62,687 nt of DNA from CAVUPF01 sp963777915 (lineage in GTDB: Bacteria > Actinomycetota > Thermoleophilia > Solirubrobacterales > 70-9): the NCBI GenBank assembly GCA_963777915.1, contig CAVZSH010000011.1, forward strand, positions 1-62,687, read 5' to 3'. The position numbers were made by a program, and so were the translations under genes. The first letter of the stretch is position 1. Each line of letters opens with the position of its first letter. Under the pieces are notes generated by a model. The model was not told the origin of the DNA. It worked only from the letters and a program-made list of their open reading frames with translations, and did not search any database. Shown one piece after another: positions 1 through 8,269 of this stretch.

Positions 1-80
1 AAAGCAAGTTCGGCTTCACGCCGGACAGGGTCGCCGAGGCGGCGCGCAAGACGCTCGCCCAGGCGTCCGGGAAATCGTGA
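1..80 (+). CDS. tkt: Transketolase, C-terminal end (partial)
   Basis: Only the last 25 codons are in the window. The frame read from base 3 ends SKFGFTPDRVAEAARKTLAQ and then a short tail to TGA at 78-80. A KFGFT motif followed by an amphipathic helix is the usual transketolase C-terminus. Transketolase moves two-carbon ketol units in the non-oxidative pentose phosphate pathway. The call is supported by the next two genes, transaldolase and glucose-6-phosphate isomerase, which act in the same pathway. The 19-base gap to the next start suggests one operon. The 5' part lies outside the window. Confidence 0.75.
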   Translation, partial: SKFGFTPDRVAEAARKTLAQASGKS

Positions 81-99
81 ACGACTCGAAGGGAGCCGC

Positions 100-1182
100 G
101 TGAAACCGACCGCACAGCTGCATGAGATCGGCCAGAGCCTCTGGCTCGACAACATCACCCGCACGATGCTCGCCGAGGGCACCCTGCGCCGCTACATCGA
201 GGAGCTGTCGATCACCGGGCTGACCTCGAACCCGACCATCTTCGACAAGGCGATCTCCGCCGGTGAGGCCTATGACGAGCAGATCGCCCGCGACGCGCCC
301 GCCGCCGGCTCGACCGAGGACCTCTTCTTCGGCCTGGCGATCGCCGACCTGCGCGAGGCCGCCGACCTCTTCGCCGCCGTCCACGAGCGCAGCGACGGAG
401 TCGACGGCTTCGTCTCGCTCGAGGTCTCCCCGCTGCTGGCCGACGATGCCGCGGCGACGATCGAACAGGCCGCGCAGCTGCACGCCAGAGCCGAGCGCGA
501 CAACCTCTTCATCAAGATCCCCGGCTCCGAGGCGGGGCTGAGCGCGATCGAGGAGTCGATCTTCGCCGGCATCCCGATCAACGTGACGCTGCTCTTCTCC
601 GCCGAGCACTACGTCGCCGCCGCCGGTGCCTACATGCGCGGTATCGAGCGCCGGGTCGAGGCCGGCCTCGACCCCAACGTCGCCTCGGTCGCCTCGCTGT
701 TCGTCAGCCGCTGGGACGCCGCCGTCGCCAAGCAGGCGCCCGAGGAGCTGCGTAACCGGCTCGGGGTCGCGGTCGCCCTCCGCGCCTTCGCCGCCTACCG
801 CGAGCTGCTCGACTCCGAGCGCTCACAGCGACTGCTAAACGCGGGCGCCCGCCCGCAGCGGCTGCTCTGGGCCAGCACCGGCACCAAGGACCCCGACGCC
901 TCCGACGTCCTCTACGTCGAGGCGTTGGCCGCGCCCCTCACCGTCAACACGATGCCGGAGAACACGCTGCTGGCCTTCGCCGAGCACGGCGAGCTGGGCG
1001 ATCTCGTCCCTGCTGACGGCGGCGATGCGGACCGGGTCCTGGCGCGCTTTGAGGCAGCCGGGATCGGGGTCGAGGCGCTGGCCGCCCGCCTTCAGGAGGA
1101 GGGCAAGCAGAGCTTCGTCGAATCCTGGTCGGAGCTGCTGAGGACGATCGAGGCCCAGCTCTCAGAGCCGCAGCGCTCGTGA
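100..1182 (+). CDS. tal: Transaldolase
   Basis: A 360-residue protein that transfers a dihydroxyacetone unit between sugar phosphates in the pentose phosphate pathway. Length and features match the bacterial TalAB/Tal type: an early LTSNPTIFDKAI segment near residue 40, LFIKIPGSEAG near residue 135 with the Schiff-base lysine in the FIKIP motif, NVTLLFS near residue 160 and the late NTMPENTL segment. The GTG start at 100 is preceded by a purine-rich ribosome site (gaaggga, 88-94). It follows the transketolase end by 19 bases, and its TGA overlaps the GTG of the isomerase gene, so the three are probably co-translated. Confidence 0.95.
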   Translation: MKPTAQLHEIGQSLWLDNITRTMLAEGTLRRYIEELSITGLTSNPTIFDKAISAGEAYDEQIARDAPAAGSTEDLFFGLAIADLREAADLFAAVHERSDGVDGFVSLEVSPLLADDAAATIEQAAQLHARAERDNLFIKIPGSEAGLSAIEESIFAGIPINVTLLFSAEHYVAAAGAYMRGIERRVEAGLDPNVASVASLFVSRWDAAVAKQAPEELRNRLGVAVALRAFAAYRELLDSERSQRLLNAGARPQRLLWASTGTKDPDASDVLYVEALAAPLTVNTMPENTLLAFAEHGELGDLVPADGGDADRVLARFEAAGIGVEALAARLQEEGKQSFVESWSELLRTIEAQLSEPQRS

Positions 1183-2810
1183 GCGCCCTGCGGGAGCGGG
1201 CGGCCTGGCAGGACCTCGAGCGCCACTTCTCCCAGCTCCGCGACACCCACCTGCGCGATCTCTTCGCCGCCGACCCGGCGCGCGGTGAGCGGCTGATCGC
1301 CGAGGGCGCCGGCCTTTACCTCGACTTCTCCAAGAACCGGGTCACCGACGAGACGATGATGCTGCTGGGCCGCCTCGCTTTGGAGTGCGGGGTACCCGAG
1401 CGCCGCGAGGAGATGTTCGCCGGCGAGCGGATCAACGTCTCTGAGAACCGCTCGGTCTTACACGTGGCGCTGCGCATGCCGCGCAACCGCTCGCTGATCG
1501 TCGACGGGGTCGATGTCGTCAAGGAGGTCCACGAGGTCCTGCACCGGATGAGCGTCTTCGCCGAGCGGGTTCGCTCGGGCGAGTGGACCGGCCACACCGG
1601 TCGCCCGATCCGCAACATCGTCAACGTCGGCATCGGCGGCTCTGACCTTGGCCCGGCGATGGCCTATGAGGCGTTGCGCCACTACAGCCGCCGCGAGATG
1701 ACCTTCCGCTTCATCTCCAACGTCGACGGCACCGACTTCGTCGAGTCCACCCGCGACCTCGATCCCGCCGAGACGCTCTTCGTGATCTCCTCAAAGACCT
1801 TTACCACCCTGGAGACGATGACCAATGCCCGGACCGCCCGCGAGTGGCTTCTCGCCGGTCTGGGGGGCGAGGAGGCCGCGGTCGCCAAGCACTTCGTCGC
1901 GGTTTCGACTAACGCCGAGGAGGTCGGTGGGTTCGGCATCGATACCGCGAACATGTTCGGCTTCTGGGAGTGGGTGGGGGGCCGTTACTCGATGGACTCG
2001 GCGATCGGGCTCTCGACGATGCTGGCGATCGGCCCCGGCCGCTTCGCCGAGATGCTGGCCGGCTTTCACGCGATCGACGAGCACTTCCGCGAGGCGCCGC
2101 TGGCCGCCAACCTGCCGGTCCTGCTCGGCCTGCTGGCCGTCTGGTACGGCGATTTCTTCGGTGCCCAGACCGTCGCCATCCTGCCCTACGATCAGTACCT
2201 GCACCGCTTCCCCGCCTACCTCCAGCAGCTGACGATGGAGTCCAACGGAAAGCACGTCACCCTCGACGGTGCCCGGGTCGACTACCAGACCGGCGCAATC
2301 CACTGGGGTGAGCCGGGGACCAACGGGCAGCACTCCTTCTACCAGCTGATCCACCAGGGGACCGAGATCGTCCCCTGCGATTTCATCGGCTTCATGCACG
2401 CGCTCAACCCGCTCGGTCACCACCACGATCTCTTGATGGCCAACGTCTTCGCCCAGACCGAGGCGCTCGCCTTCGGCAAGAGCGCCGAGCAGGTGCGCGA
2501 GGAGGGCACGCCGGAGGAGCTGGTCGCGCACCGCACCTTCGAGGGCAACCGGCCGACCAACACCATCCTCGCCGAGCGGCTCGACCCCGAGACGCTGGGC
2601 TCGCTGATCGCCCTGTATGAGCACAGCGTCTTCACCCAGGGGGCGATCTGGGGGATCGACTCCTTTGACCAGTGGGGGGTCGAGCTGGGCAAGGCGCTGG
2701 CCCTGCGGATCGTCCCCGAGCTGGCGGCCGGTCGCGAGCCGAAGCTGCGCCACGACAGCTCGACCAATGCGCTGATCCGCCGCTACCGCCAGGCGAGGCG
2801 CGAGGAGTAG
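1179..2810 (+). CDS. pgi: Glucose-6-phosphate isomerase
   Basis: A 543-residue phosphoglucose isomerase that interconverts glucose 6-phosphate and fructose 6-phosphate in the cytosol. Visible family motifs are NVGIGGSDLGPAMAYEAL near residue 150, the SKTFTTLET phosphate-binding segment near residue 207, GGRYSMDSAIGL near residue 267, ESNGKHV near residue 355 and NQHSFYQLIHQGT-like catalytic residues (GQHSFYQLIHQGT). The GTG start overlaps the transaldolase stop as GTGA, a sign of translational coupling. Full length with no disruptions. With tkt and tal it links glycolysis to the pentose phosphate pathway. Confidence 0.97.
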   Translation: MSALRERAAWQDLERHFSQLRDTHLRDLFAADPARGERLIAEGAGLYLDFSKNRVTDETMMLLGRLALECGVPERREEMFAGERINVSENRSVLHVALRMPRNRSLIVDGVDVVKEVHEVLHRMSVFAERVRSGEWTGHTGRPIRNIVNVGIGGSDLGPAMAYEALRHYSRREMTFRFISNVDGTDFVESTRDLDPAETLFVISSKTFTTLETMTNARTAREWLLAGLGGEEAAVAKHFVAVSTNAEEVGGFGIDTANMFGFWEWVGGRYSMDSAIGLSTMLAIGPGRFAEMLAGFHAIDEHFREAPLAANLPVLLGLLAVWYGDFFGAQTVAILPYDQYLHRFPAYLQQLTMESNGKHVTLDGARVDYQTGAIHWGEPGTNGQHSFYQLIHQGTEIVPCDFIGFMHALNPLGHHHDLLMANVFAQTEALAFGKSAEQVREEGTPEELVAHRTFEGNRPTNTILAERLDPETLGSLIALYEHSVFTQGAIWGIDSFDQWGVELGKALALRIVPELAAGREPKLRHDSSTNALIRRYRQARREE

Positions 2811-2812
2811 GG

Positions 2813-4210
2813 ATGGTGGCGCTCGACCCGCTCCCACTGGCGGCGTCGGCGTCGAACTTGCTCGCGGCGCGCGAGCAGATGGCCTTCACGCTCGGCTTTC
2901 ACATCGTCCTCTCCTGCCTCGGCGTAGCCCTGCCGGCGACGATCCTGATCGCCAACTACCTGGGGCTGAAGCGGGGCGACGCCGAGGCGATGGAGTTGGC
3001 GCGACGCTGGTCCAAAGCGATGGCGGTGACCTTCGCGGTCGGCGCCGTCACCGGCACCGTGCTCACCTTCGAGTTCGGCCTGCTCTGGCCGCGCTTTATG
3101 GACCGCTTCGGCGCCGCCTTCGGCATCGCCTTCGCGATCGAGGGGCTCTTCTTCTTCACCGAGGCGATCTTCCTCGCCATCTACATCTACGGTTGGAAGC
3201 GGCTCAGCGGCTGGGCTCACTTCTGGTCGGGGGTGCCGATGGTGATCACCGGGATCGGCGGTGCCTTCTCAGTCGTCGCCGCCAACGCCTGGATGAACCA
3301 GCCGCAGGGTTTCACCCTCGATGCCGCCGGCAAGGTTGTGAGCACCGACCCGGTCAAGATCCTGCTCAATCCGGCGACCGCCTATGAGGTCCCGCACATG
3401 ATCCTCGCCGCCTACATCGTGGTCGGCTTCCTTCTCGCCTCGATCTATGCCACCGGGATGCTGAAAGGGCGCCGCGACCGCCTCCACCGACTCGGCCTGC
3501 TGATCCCCTTGACGATCGGATTGATCGCCTCGCCGCTCCAGTTCCTGGTCGGCGACACCGCCGCCCGCGAAGTCGCCAACAACCAGCCGGCCAAGTTCGC
3601 CGGCATGGAGTGCATCCAGAAGACCGGCACCGACCAGACCGAGTACCTCGGCGGCGTCTGCACCGCCAGCGGCGTCAAGGGGGGGATCGGGATCCCGGGG
3701 CTCGACTCCTTCTTGGTCGGCTTCAGCACCAACACCAAGGTCACCGGGCTGAACTCGATCGCCCCGAATGACCAGCCGCCCGCCGACACTCTGTTGCACC
3801 TCTCCTTCGACACGATGGTCGGGATCTGCTCGCTGTTCATCGCGCTCGGCATCTGGTTCGCCTACGTCTGGTGGCGGCGCCGCGACATCCCCAAGACGGT
3901 CTGGTTCCTGCGCGCCGTGGCGATCTCGGGGGCGGCGGCGGTGCTCTCGCTGTGGTGCGGTTGGATCGTCACCGAGGTGGGTCGCCAGCCCTGGATCGTC
4001 CAGGGCTACATGCGGACCGCAGAAGCGGTGACTCCGGCCCATGGGATCTGGTTCAGCTTCGGCGCGGTGCTGGTCCTCTACGCGGGGATCGGGACGATCG
4101 CGATCCTCGTCCTGCGCTCGATGTCGAGGCGCTGGCGCGAGGGCGGCGCCGAGCCCGAGGGCGGCACACCCTACGCACCGCCCGAAGCCCTGCCGGAGGC
4201 GGGCTCGTGA
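2813..4210 (+). CDS. cydA: Cytochrome bd ubiquinol/menaquinol oxidase subunit I
   Basis: A 465-residue integral membrane subunit of the high-affinity terminal oxidase. The ATG at 2813 is chosen because the protein then begins with the family-typical N-terminus REQMAFTLGFHIVLSCLGVALP, whose His is the expected haem ligand. The frame is open farther upstream, but only inside pgi. Other motifs are WMNQPQGF near residue 160 and QPWIVQGYMRTAEAVTP near residue 395. It is shorter than E. coli CydA, as in the short-Q-loop class common in Gram-positives and actinobacteria. The start lies 2 bases after the pgi stop, and the stop overlaps cydB. No cydDC assembly exporter is seen. Confidence 0.95.
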   Translation: MVALDPLPLAASASNLLAAREQMAFTLGFHIVLSCLGVALPATILIANYLGLKRGDAEAMELARRWSKAMAVTFAVGAVTGTVLTFEFGLLWPRFMDRFGAAFGIAFAIEGLFFFTEAIFLAIYIYGWKRLSGWAHFWSGVPMVITGIGGAFSVVAANAWMNQPQGFTLDAAGKVVSTDPVKILLNPATAYEVPHMILAAYIVVGFLLASIYATGMLKGRRDRLHRLGLLIPLTIGLIASPLQFLVGDTAAREVANNQPAKFAGMECIQKTGTDQTEYLGGVCTASGVKGGIGIPGLDSFLVGFSTNTKVTGLNSIAPNDQPPADTLLHLSFDTMVGICSLFIALGIWFAYVWWRRRDIPKTVWFLRAVAISGAAAVLSLWCGWIVTEVGRQPWIVQGYMRTAEAVTPAHGIWFSFGAVLVLYAGIGTIAILVLRSMSRRWREGGAEPEGGTPYAPPEALPEAGS

Positions 4211-5211
4211 GCAGGGCGGACCTCGCGGCCGGGATCCTCTGGGTCGGGGCGACCTTCTACGCGCTCTTCGGCGGCGCCGACTTCGGCGGCGGCCTCTGGG
4301 ACCTGATCGCCGGCGGCGCCGAGAAGGGGGAGCGGCCGCGGGCCCTGATCCAGCGCTCGCTGACCCCCGTCTGGGAGGCGAACCACGTCTGGCTGATCTT
4401 CATCCTCGTCGTCCTTTGGACCGCCTTCCCGCCCGCCTTCAGCGCGGTGATGACGACGCTCTATGTGCCGCTGGCGCTGGCCGCGGTGGGGATCGTCCTG
4501 CGCGGCTCGGGGTTCGCCTTTCGCAAGTCGATCGAGGGTCTCTCGGCGAAGCGGGCGGCGGGCGCCACCTTCGCCCTCTCCTCCGTGCTCACCCCCTTCT
4601 TCATGGGCACGGTGGTCGGCGCGATCGCCGCCGGCAACGTCCCGGCGAGCGGCGACGGCAACGCATTCTCCAGTTGGCTTGCGCCGCTGCCGCTGCTGAG
4701 CGGGGTGATGTTCGTCGCCACCGGGGCCTACCTCTCCGCAGTCTTCTTGGTCGGCGACGCGCGCCGCGCCGGGGAAGAGGACCTCGAGCGCTACTTCGTG
4801 CCGCGGGCGCTGGCGGCAGCCCTCCTCGCCGGGGTCGCGGCGCTCGCCGGATTGGTCGAGCTCCACGCCGAAGCGCGCTACATCTTTGACCGACTCACCG
4901 ATCAGGGCCTGCCGCTGGTCATCCTCTCGGCCCTCTGTGGGATCGGATTGCTGATCGCCTTGCTGCGGGGCGCCCGCAGGCCGCTGCGCCCGCTCGCCGG
5001 CGGCGCGGTGATCGCCGTGATCTGGGGCTGGGGCGTCGCCCAGTTCCCCTACCTGCTGCCGAGCAGCCTCAAGATCGGCGAAGCCGCCGCGCCGAGCTCG
5101 ACCCTGAACGTGATCTTCATCGTCTTCGCGATCGCCGCCGTCCTCGTCCTGCCGTCGCTCGGCTTCCTTTACACGCTGAGCCAGCGGGACTTGCTCGAGG
5201 GCGAGCATTGA
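4207..5211 (+). CDS. cydB: Cytochrome bd oxidase subunit II
   Basis: A 334-residue membrane protein, the partner of CydA. The start is the GTG at 4207, which overlaps the cydA TGA (GTGA). It gives the N-terminus ILWVGATFYALFGGADFGGG, matching the GGADFGGG signature of CydB. WEANHVWLIF near residue 55 and FMGTVVGAIAAG near residue 135 are also typical. About eight hydrophobic segments can be traced. The frame is open upstream of 4207 but there it is antisense-like shadow sequence of cydA. The stop overlaps a TTG start of the next gene, so the run tkt-tal-pgi-cydA-cydB-HAD is continuous. Confidence 0.95.
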   Translation: MSRADLAAGILWVGATFYALFGGADFGGGLWDLIAGGAEKGERPRALIQRSLTPVWEANHVWLIFILVVLWTAFPPAFSAVMTTLYVPLALAAVGIVLRGSGFAFRKSIEGLSAKRAAGATFALSSVLTPFFMGTVVGAIAAGNVPASGDGNAFSSWLAPLPLLSGVMFVATGAYLSAVFLVGDARRAGEEDLERYFVPRALAAALLAGVAALAGLVELHAEARYIFDRLTDQGLPLVILSALCGIGLLIALLRGARRPLRPLAGGAVIAVIWGWGVAQFPYLLPSSLKIGEAAAPSSTLNVIFIVFAIAAVLVLPSLGFLYTLSQRDLLEGEH

Positions 5212-5873
5212 TCGAGGCCGTCCTCTTCGACATCGACGGCACGCTGATCAGCACCGGCGGCGCCGGTGCCCGCGCCTGGCGACGCGCCTTCGAAGAGCTC
5301 CACGGAGCGCCGCTCGACATCCGCGAGGTGACCGAGTCGGGAATGACCGACCCCGAGGTCGGTCGCGTCGCCCTGCGCAACATCCTCGGCCGCGACCCCG
5401 ACCGCCGCGAGCTGGCCGCCGCGCTGGGCCATTACCTGCGCCACCTCTCCGCCGCAGTCGATGAGGCCGACGGCTACCGGGTGATGCCGGGGATCGAGGA
5501 GCTGCTCGAGCGCCTCGTCGACGGCGGTCACCTGCTCGGCCTGACCACCGGCAACGTCGAGGCGGCCGCCCACATCAAGCTCGCCCGCGCCGGCCTTAAC
5601 CGCTTCTTCTCCTTCGGCGGCTATGGCTCGGACTCCAAAGAGCGCACCGAGCTGACCCGCTGCGCCCTTAAGCGGGGCCGCCTCGTCTCCGGCGGCGTCC
5701 TCGCCGAGGGCGCCAGCATCTCGGTGGGCGATACCCCCCGCGACGTGGTCGCCGGCCACGGCGCCGGGATCGAAGTGGTGGGCGTCGCAACCGGAAACTT
5801 CACCGTCGAGCAGCTCCGCGAGGCGGGCGCCGACCACGTCGTGGCGACGGTCGAGGACGGCTTCCCGGTTTAG
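5208..5873 (+). CDS. HAD-family phosphatase (phosphoglycolate phosphatase-like)
   Basis: A 221-residue haloacid dehalogenase superfamily hydrolase. Motif I is LFDIDGTL at the N-terminus with the nucleophile Asp and the acid/base Asp two residues later. Motif II is LTTGN, a conserved Lys follows (SDSKERTEL), and motif IV is ISVGDTPRDVVAG near residue 172. The alpha-helical cap after motif I resembles phosphoglycolate phosphatase (Gph), but the substrate cannot be set from sequence. The TTG start overlaps the cydB stop (TTGA). The stop interlocks with that of the convergent cyclopropane synthase gene (TTAG at 5870-5873). Confidence 0.85.
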   Translation: MIEAVLFDIDGTLISTGGAGARAWRRAFEELHGAPLDIREVTESGMTDPEVGRVALRNILGRDPDRRELAAALGHYLRHLSAAVDEADGYRVMPGIEELLERLVDGGHLLGLTTGNVEAAAHIKLARAGLNRFFSFGGYGSDSKERTELTRCALKRGRLVSGGVLAEGASISVGDTPRDVVAGHGAGIEVVGVATGNFTVEQLREAGADHVVATVEDGFPV

Positions 5874-7075
5874 GCCAGGGTGCAGCGTGCCTGGTAGATC
5901 GATGTAAAGCTGGACTCAAAGCCATTGCGCGCCGCGCGCAGGTAAAGGCGCCAGACCCGGACTCGCTCGGGGCCGGCGAGCTGGACCGCCCGGTCGAGGT
6001 TCTGGTCGAGGCGACGCGCCCAGTGGCGCAGCGTCTCGGCGTAGTCGGCGCCGAACTCCTCGACGTGGCGGGTGATGAAACCGGCGCGCTCCAGGGCCAG
6101 CAGCACCCGCGAGAGGTGAAGCGGATCGGCATCGGGGAAGACGTAGCGCTCCGAGAAGGGGCCGGCGTCGGGGTCGGTGTGGCGGAGGCGGGCGATGCCG
6201 TGGTTGAGCAGCCGCCCGCCCGGTTCCAACAGCCCGGCCAAGGTGCGCGCGTAGACGTCGATCTGCTCGGCGCCGACGTGCTCGACCATGCCGATGCTGG
6301 CGATCGCGTCGAAGCGCTCGCCAGCCAGGTCGCGGTAGTCCATGACGCGGATCTCGACCCGGTCACCGACCCCGGCCGCCGCCGCCCGCTGGCGCGCCTT
6401 CTCGGCCTGGGGAGGGGAGAGGGTGATGCCAAGCACCCGCGCGCCGTGGCGAGTGGCCGCCCAGAGCGGGAAGCTGCCCCAGCCGCAGCCGACGTCGAGC
6501 ACCCGCTCTCCCTTTTGCAGGGCCAGCTTGGTGCAGACCATCTCGAGCTTCTCCTCCTGTGCTTCCTCAAGCGTCTGCGCCCCACGCGAGAAGACCGCGC
6601 AGCTATAGGTCATCGAGTCATCGAGGAAGAGGGAGAAGAACTCGTTTGAGACGTCGTAGTGGTGGCGGACGGCGCGCGCGTCGCGCTCCTTGCTGTGGCG
6701 GCGGCCGCTGGGGCGAAGCTCTGAGGCCGGGCGGCGCGGCGGGCGGGCGATCCCGGCGGCGCGCACCGCCCCAAGCAGCAGCTTCGTCTTGTCCTCGCGC
6801 TGCAGGACCGGCGGCTTCCAGCTGTGCAGAAGCGCGATCACCGCGTCCATGTCGTCGACCTCGATGTCGCCGCTGACGTAGGCGCGGCCGAGGCCGAGCT
6901 GTCCCGGCGCCCGCAGCACGTGCGCGGCAGCGCGCGGCGAGCGGACGTAGAAGGTGGGTCCGTCCTCAGAGCTGGCCGGCAGTCGCGTCCCGTCCCAGAA
7001 CTCGACCGTGAACGGGCGCTCCGGGATCCGCCTCTCGATCTCACGCCGCAACGGCGCGGTGCTTGCGAACGGCAT
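5870..7075 (-). CDS. cfa: Cyclopropane-fatty-acyl-phospholipid synthase family methyltransferase
   Basis: A 401-residue SAM-dependent methyltransferase that adds a methylene or methyl group across the double bond of membrane phospholipid acyl chains. The SAM-binding motif VLDVGCGWGSFPLWAA is near residue 200. It is preceded by the family segment HYDVSNEFFSLFLDDSMTYS, and IASIGMVEHVG and GGRLLNHGI follow. The N-terminal 110 residues are the usual acyl-binding extension. A fatty-acid desaturase is divergently transcribed 88 bases away, so one gene makes the double bond that the other can modify. TAGGGT lies 7 bases upstream of the ATG, consistent with a leaderless transcript. Confidence 0.93.
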   Translation of the reverse strand: MPFASTAPLRREIERRIPERPFTVEFWDGTRLPASSEDGPTFYVRSPRAAAHVLRAPGQLGLGRAYVSGDIEVDDMDAVIALLHSWKPPVLQREDKTKLLLGAVRAAGIARPPRRPASELRPSGRRHSKERDARAVRHHYDVSNEFFSLFLDDSMTYSCAVFSRGAQTLEEAQEEKLEMVCTKLALQKGERVLDVGCGWGSFPLWAATRHGARVLGITLSPPQAEKARQRAAAAGVGDRVEIRVMDYRDLAGERFDAIASIGMVEHVGAEQIDVYARTLAGLLEPGGRLLNHGIARLRHTDPDAGPFSERYVFPDADPLHLSRVLLALERAGFITRHVEEFGADYAETLRHWARRLDQNLDRAVQLAGPERVRVWRLYLRAARNGFESSFTSIYQARCTLA

Positions 7076-7082
7076 CGGGTGG

Positions 7083-7088
7083 ACCCTA
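7083..7088 (-). promoter_or_regulatory. -10 box (TAGGGT) of cfa, leaderless-type
   Basis: TAGGGT on the minus strand ends 7 bases before the ATG of the cyclopropane synthase gene and there is no ribosome site. A start of transcription at or next to the ATG is inferred. Confidence 0.5.
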
Positions 7089-7149
7089 CAAATCGCGGGC
7101 GCGGGGCGTCTCGCCCGGCGTTACGAGACCTTCCGGCGACATTCAGTCG

Positions 7150-7155
7150 TATCAT
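7150..7155 (+). promoter_or_regulatory. -10 box (TATCAT) of the desaturase, leaderless-type
   Basis: TATCAT lies 8 bases before the GTG at 7164 with no Shine-Dalgarno sequence between them. It matches the TANNNT-short gap-start pattern seen repeatedly in this window. Confidence 0.45.
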
Positions 7156-7163
7156 CGCCAGGC

Positions 7164-8087
7164 GTGAGCGGACCTCTGCCCTCCGACATCCAGCCTGTCG
7201 CCAACGAGACTCGCGACCGGATCATCACCGGTCTGGTGACGCTGGTCCCATTCGTCGCGATCGGCTTCGCCGCCTGGCAGGTCTGGGACAGCGCCCTGCA
7301 CTGGCGCGACGTCTTCCTCTTCGTCGGGCTCTACCTGCTGACCGGCCTTGGGATAACCGTCGGTTTTCACCGCCACCTCACCCACCGCAGCTTCAAGACC
7401 AGCCGCTGGCTGCACGGCCTGCTGGCGATCCTCGGCTCGGCGGCGATCGAGGGGCCGGTCATCTCCTGGGTCGCCGATCACCGCAAGCACCACGCCTTCT
7501 CCGATGAGGAAGGCGACCCTCACAGCCCCCACGTCGACCACGGTGGCGGTCTGCGCGGCGAGCTGCGCGGCCTCTTTCACGCCCACATGGGCTGGCTCTT
7601 CATCCACACCCAGCGCGGCAACAAGGAGCGCTTTGCGCCGGACCTGATCAAGGATCCGGTGATCAGCTGGGTCGATCGTACCTTCATCTACTGGGCGATC
7701 CTCGGTCTCCTGGTGCCCTTTGCTCTTGGCTACGTGATCGGCGGCACCCTGGTCGCCGGGCTGACCGGGCTGCTCTGGGGCGGCCTGGTGCGGGTTTTCG
7801 TCCTGCACCACTTCACCTACAGCATCAACTCGCTCTGCCATGTCTTTGGCAACCGTGACTATGAGACCGCCGATCAGTCACGCAACCTCGCCCTGATCGC
7901 GATCCCGACCTTCGGCGAGGCCTGGCACAACAACCACCACGCCTTCCCGACCTCCGCGGTCCATGGCCTCGGCCGCTGGCAGTTCGACCTCTCCGCCGTC
8001 GTCATCGACGCCCTCGAGCGCCTCGGCTTGGTCTGGGACGTGATCCGCGTCAGCCCCGAGCGCCTAGCCGCCAAGACCGCCGGCTAG
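7164..8087 (+). CDS. Fatty acid desaturase (acyl-CoA delta-9 type)
   Basis: A 307-residue membrane di-iron desaturase. The three histidine boxes of the stearoyl-CoA desaturase class are present: HRHLTH near residue 68, HRKHH near residue 105 and HNNHH near residue 253. Four hydrophobic segments flank them. It introduces double bonds into acyl chains and so controls membrane fluidity. The GTG at 7164 is preferred over farther in-frame codons because it removes a cfa-antisense leader and sits 8 bases from a TATCAT box. The divergent cfa gene acts on unsaturated chains, so the pair forms a lipid-modification unit. Confidence 0.92.
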   Translation: MSGPLPSDIQPVANETRDRIITGLVTLVPFVAIGFAAWQVWDSALHWRDVFLFVGLYLLTGLGITVGFHRHLTHRSFKTSRWLHGLLAILGSAAIEGPVISWVADHRKHHAFSDEEGDPHSPHVDHGGGLRGELRGLFHAHMGWLFIHTQRGNKERFAPDLIKDPVISWVDRTFIYWAILGLLVPFALGYVIGGTLVAGLTGLLWGGLVRVFVLHHFTYSINSLCHVFGNRDYETADQSRNLALIAIPTFGEAWHNNHHAFPTSAVHGLGRWQFDLSAVVIDALERLGLVWDVIRVSPERLAAKTAG

Positions 8088-8113
8088 CTTCTCCAGCCGC
8101 GCCAACTCCCTCG

Positions 8114-8119
8114 TAGAAT
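8114..8119 (+). promoter_or_regulatory. -10 box (TAGAAT) of the AbrB-type relic
   Basis: TAGAAT ends 7 bases before codon AGG at 8127, where the decayed AbrB gene should have had its initiator. The box is intact although the gene is not. Confidence 0.45.
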
Positions 8120-8126
8120 TGGACCC

Positions 8127-8269
8127 AGGCGAACTACCATTGACCGTGCCGGTCGCGTGGTCATCCCCAAGCCGATGCGTTCGGCGCTGCGGTTGAGCGG
8201 TGGGGAGGAGGTGGAGCTGTCCCTCTCGGGGAGCGGATCGAGTTGACCCCGGCTCGCCGCCCGACCCAC
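8127..8269 (+). pseudogene. AbrB/MazE/SpoVT-type antitoxin remnant
   Basis: Read from 8127 the frame gives R-RTTIDRAGRVVIPKPMRSAL, then RLSGGEEVELSLSG, the swapped-hairpin AbrB domain of MazE/VapB antitoxins. Two lesions are visible. The expected ATG before RTTID is AGG (one-base change). After VELSLSG the frame reaches TGA at 8244-8246, while a shift by one base restores ERIELTPARRP, which fits the family C-terminus. The remainder runs into the 3' end of the convergent membrane-protein gene. No partner toxin is visible nearby. It is probably a dead toxin-antitoxin relic, although a non-ATG start or sequencing error cannot be excluded. Confidence 0.6.

Noticed and set aside
1791..2837. Antisense frame of about 350 codons over pgi
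   Set aside because: Shadow of the pgi codon pattern; no motif and no start signals.
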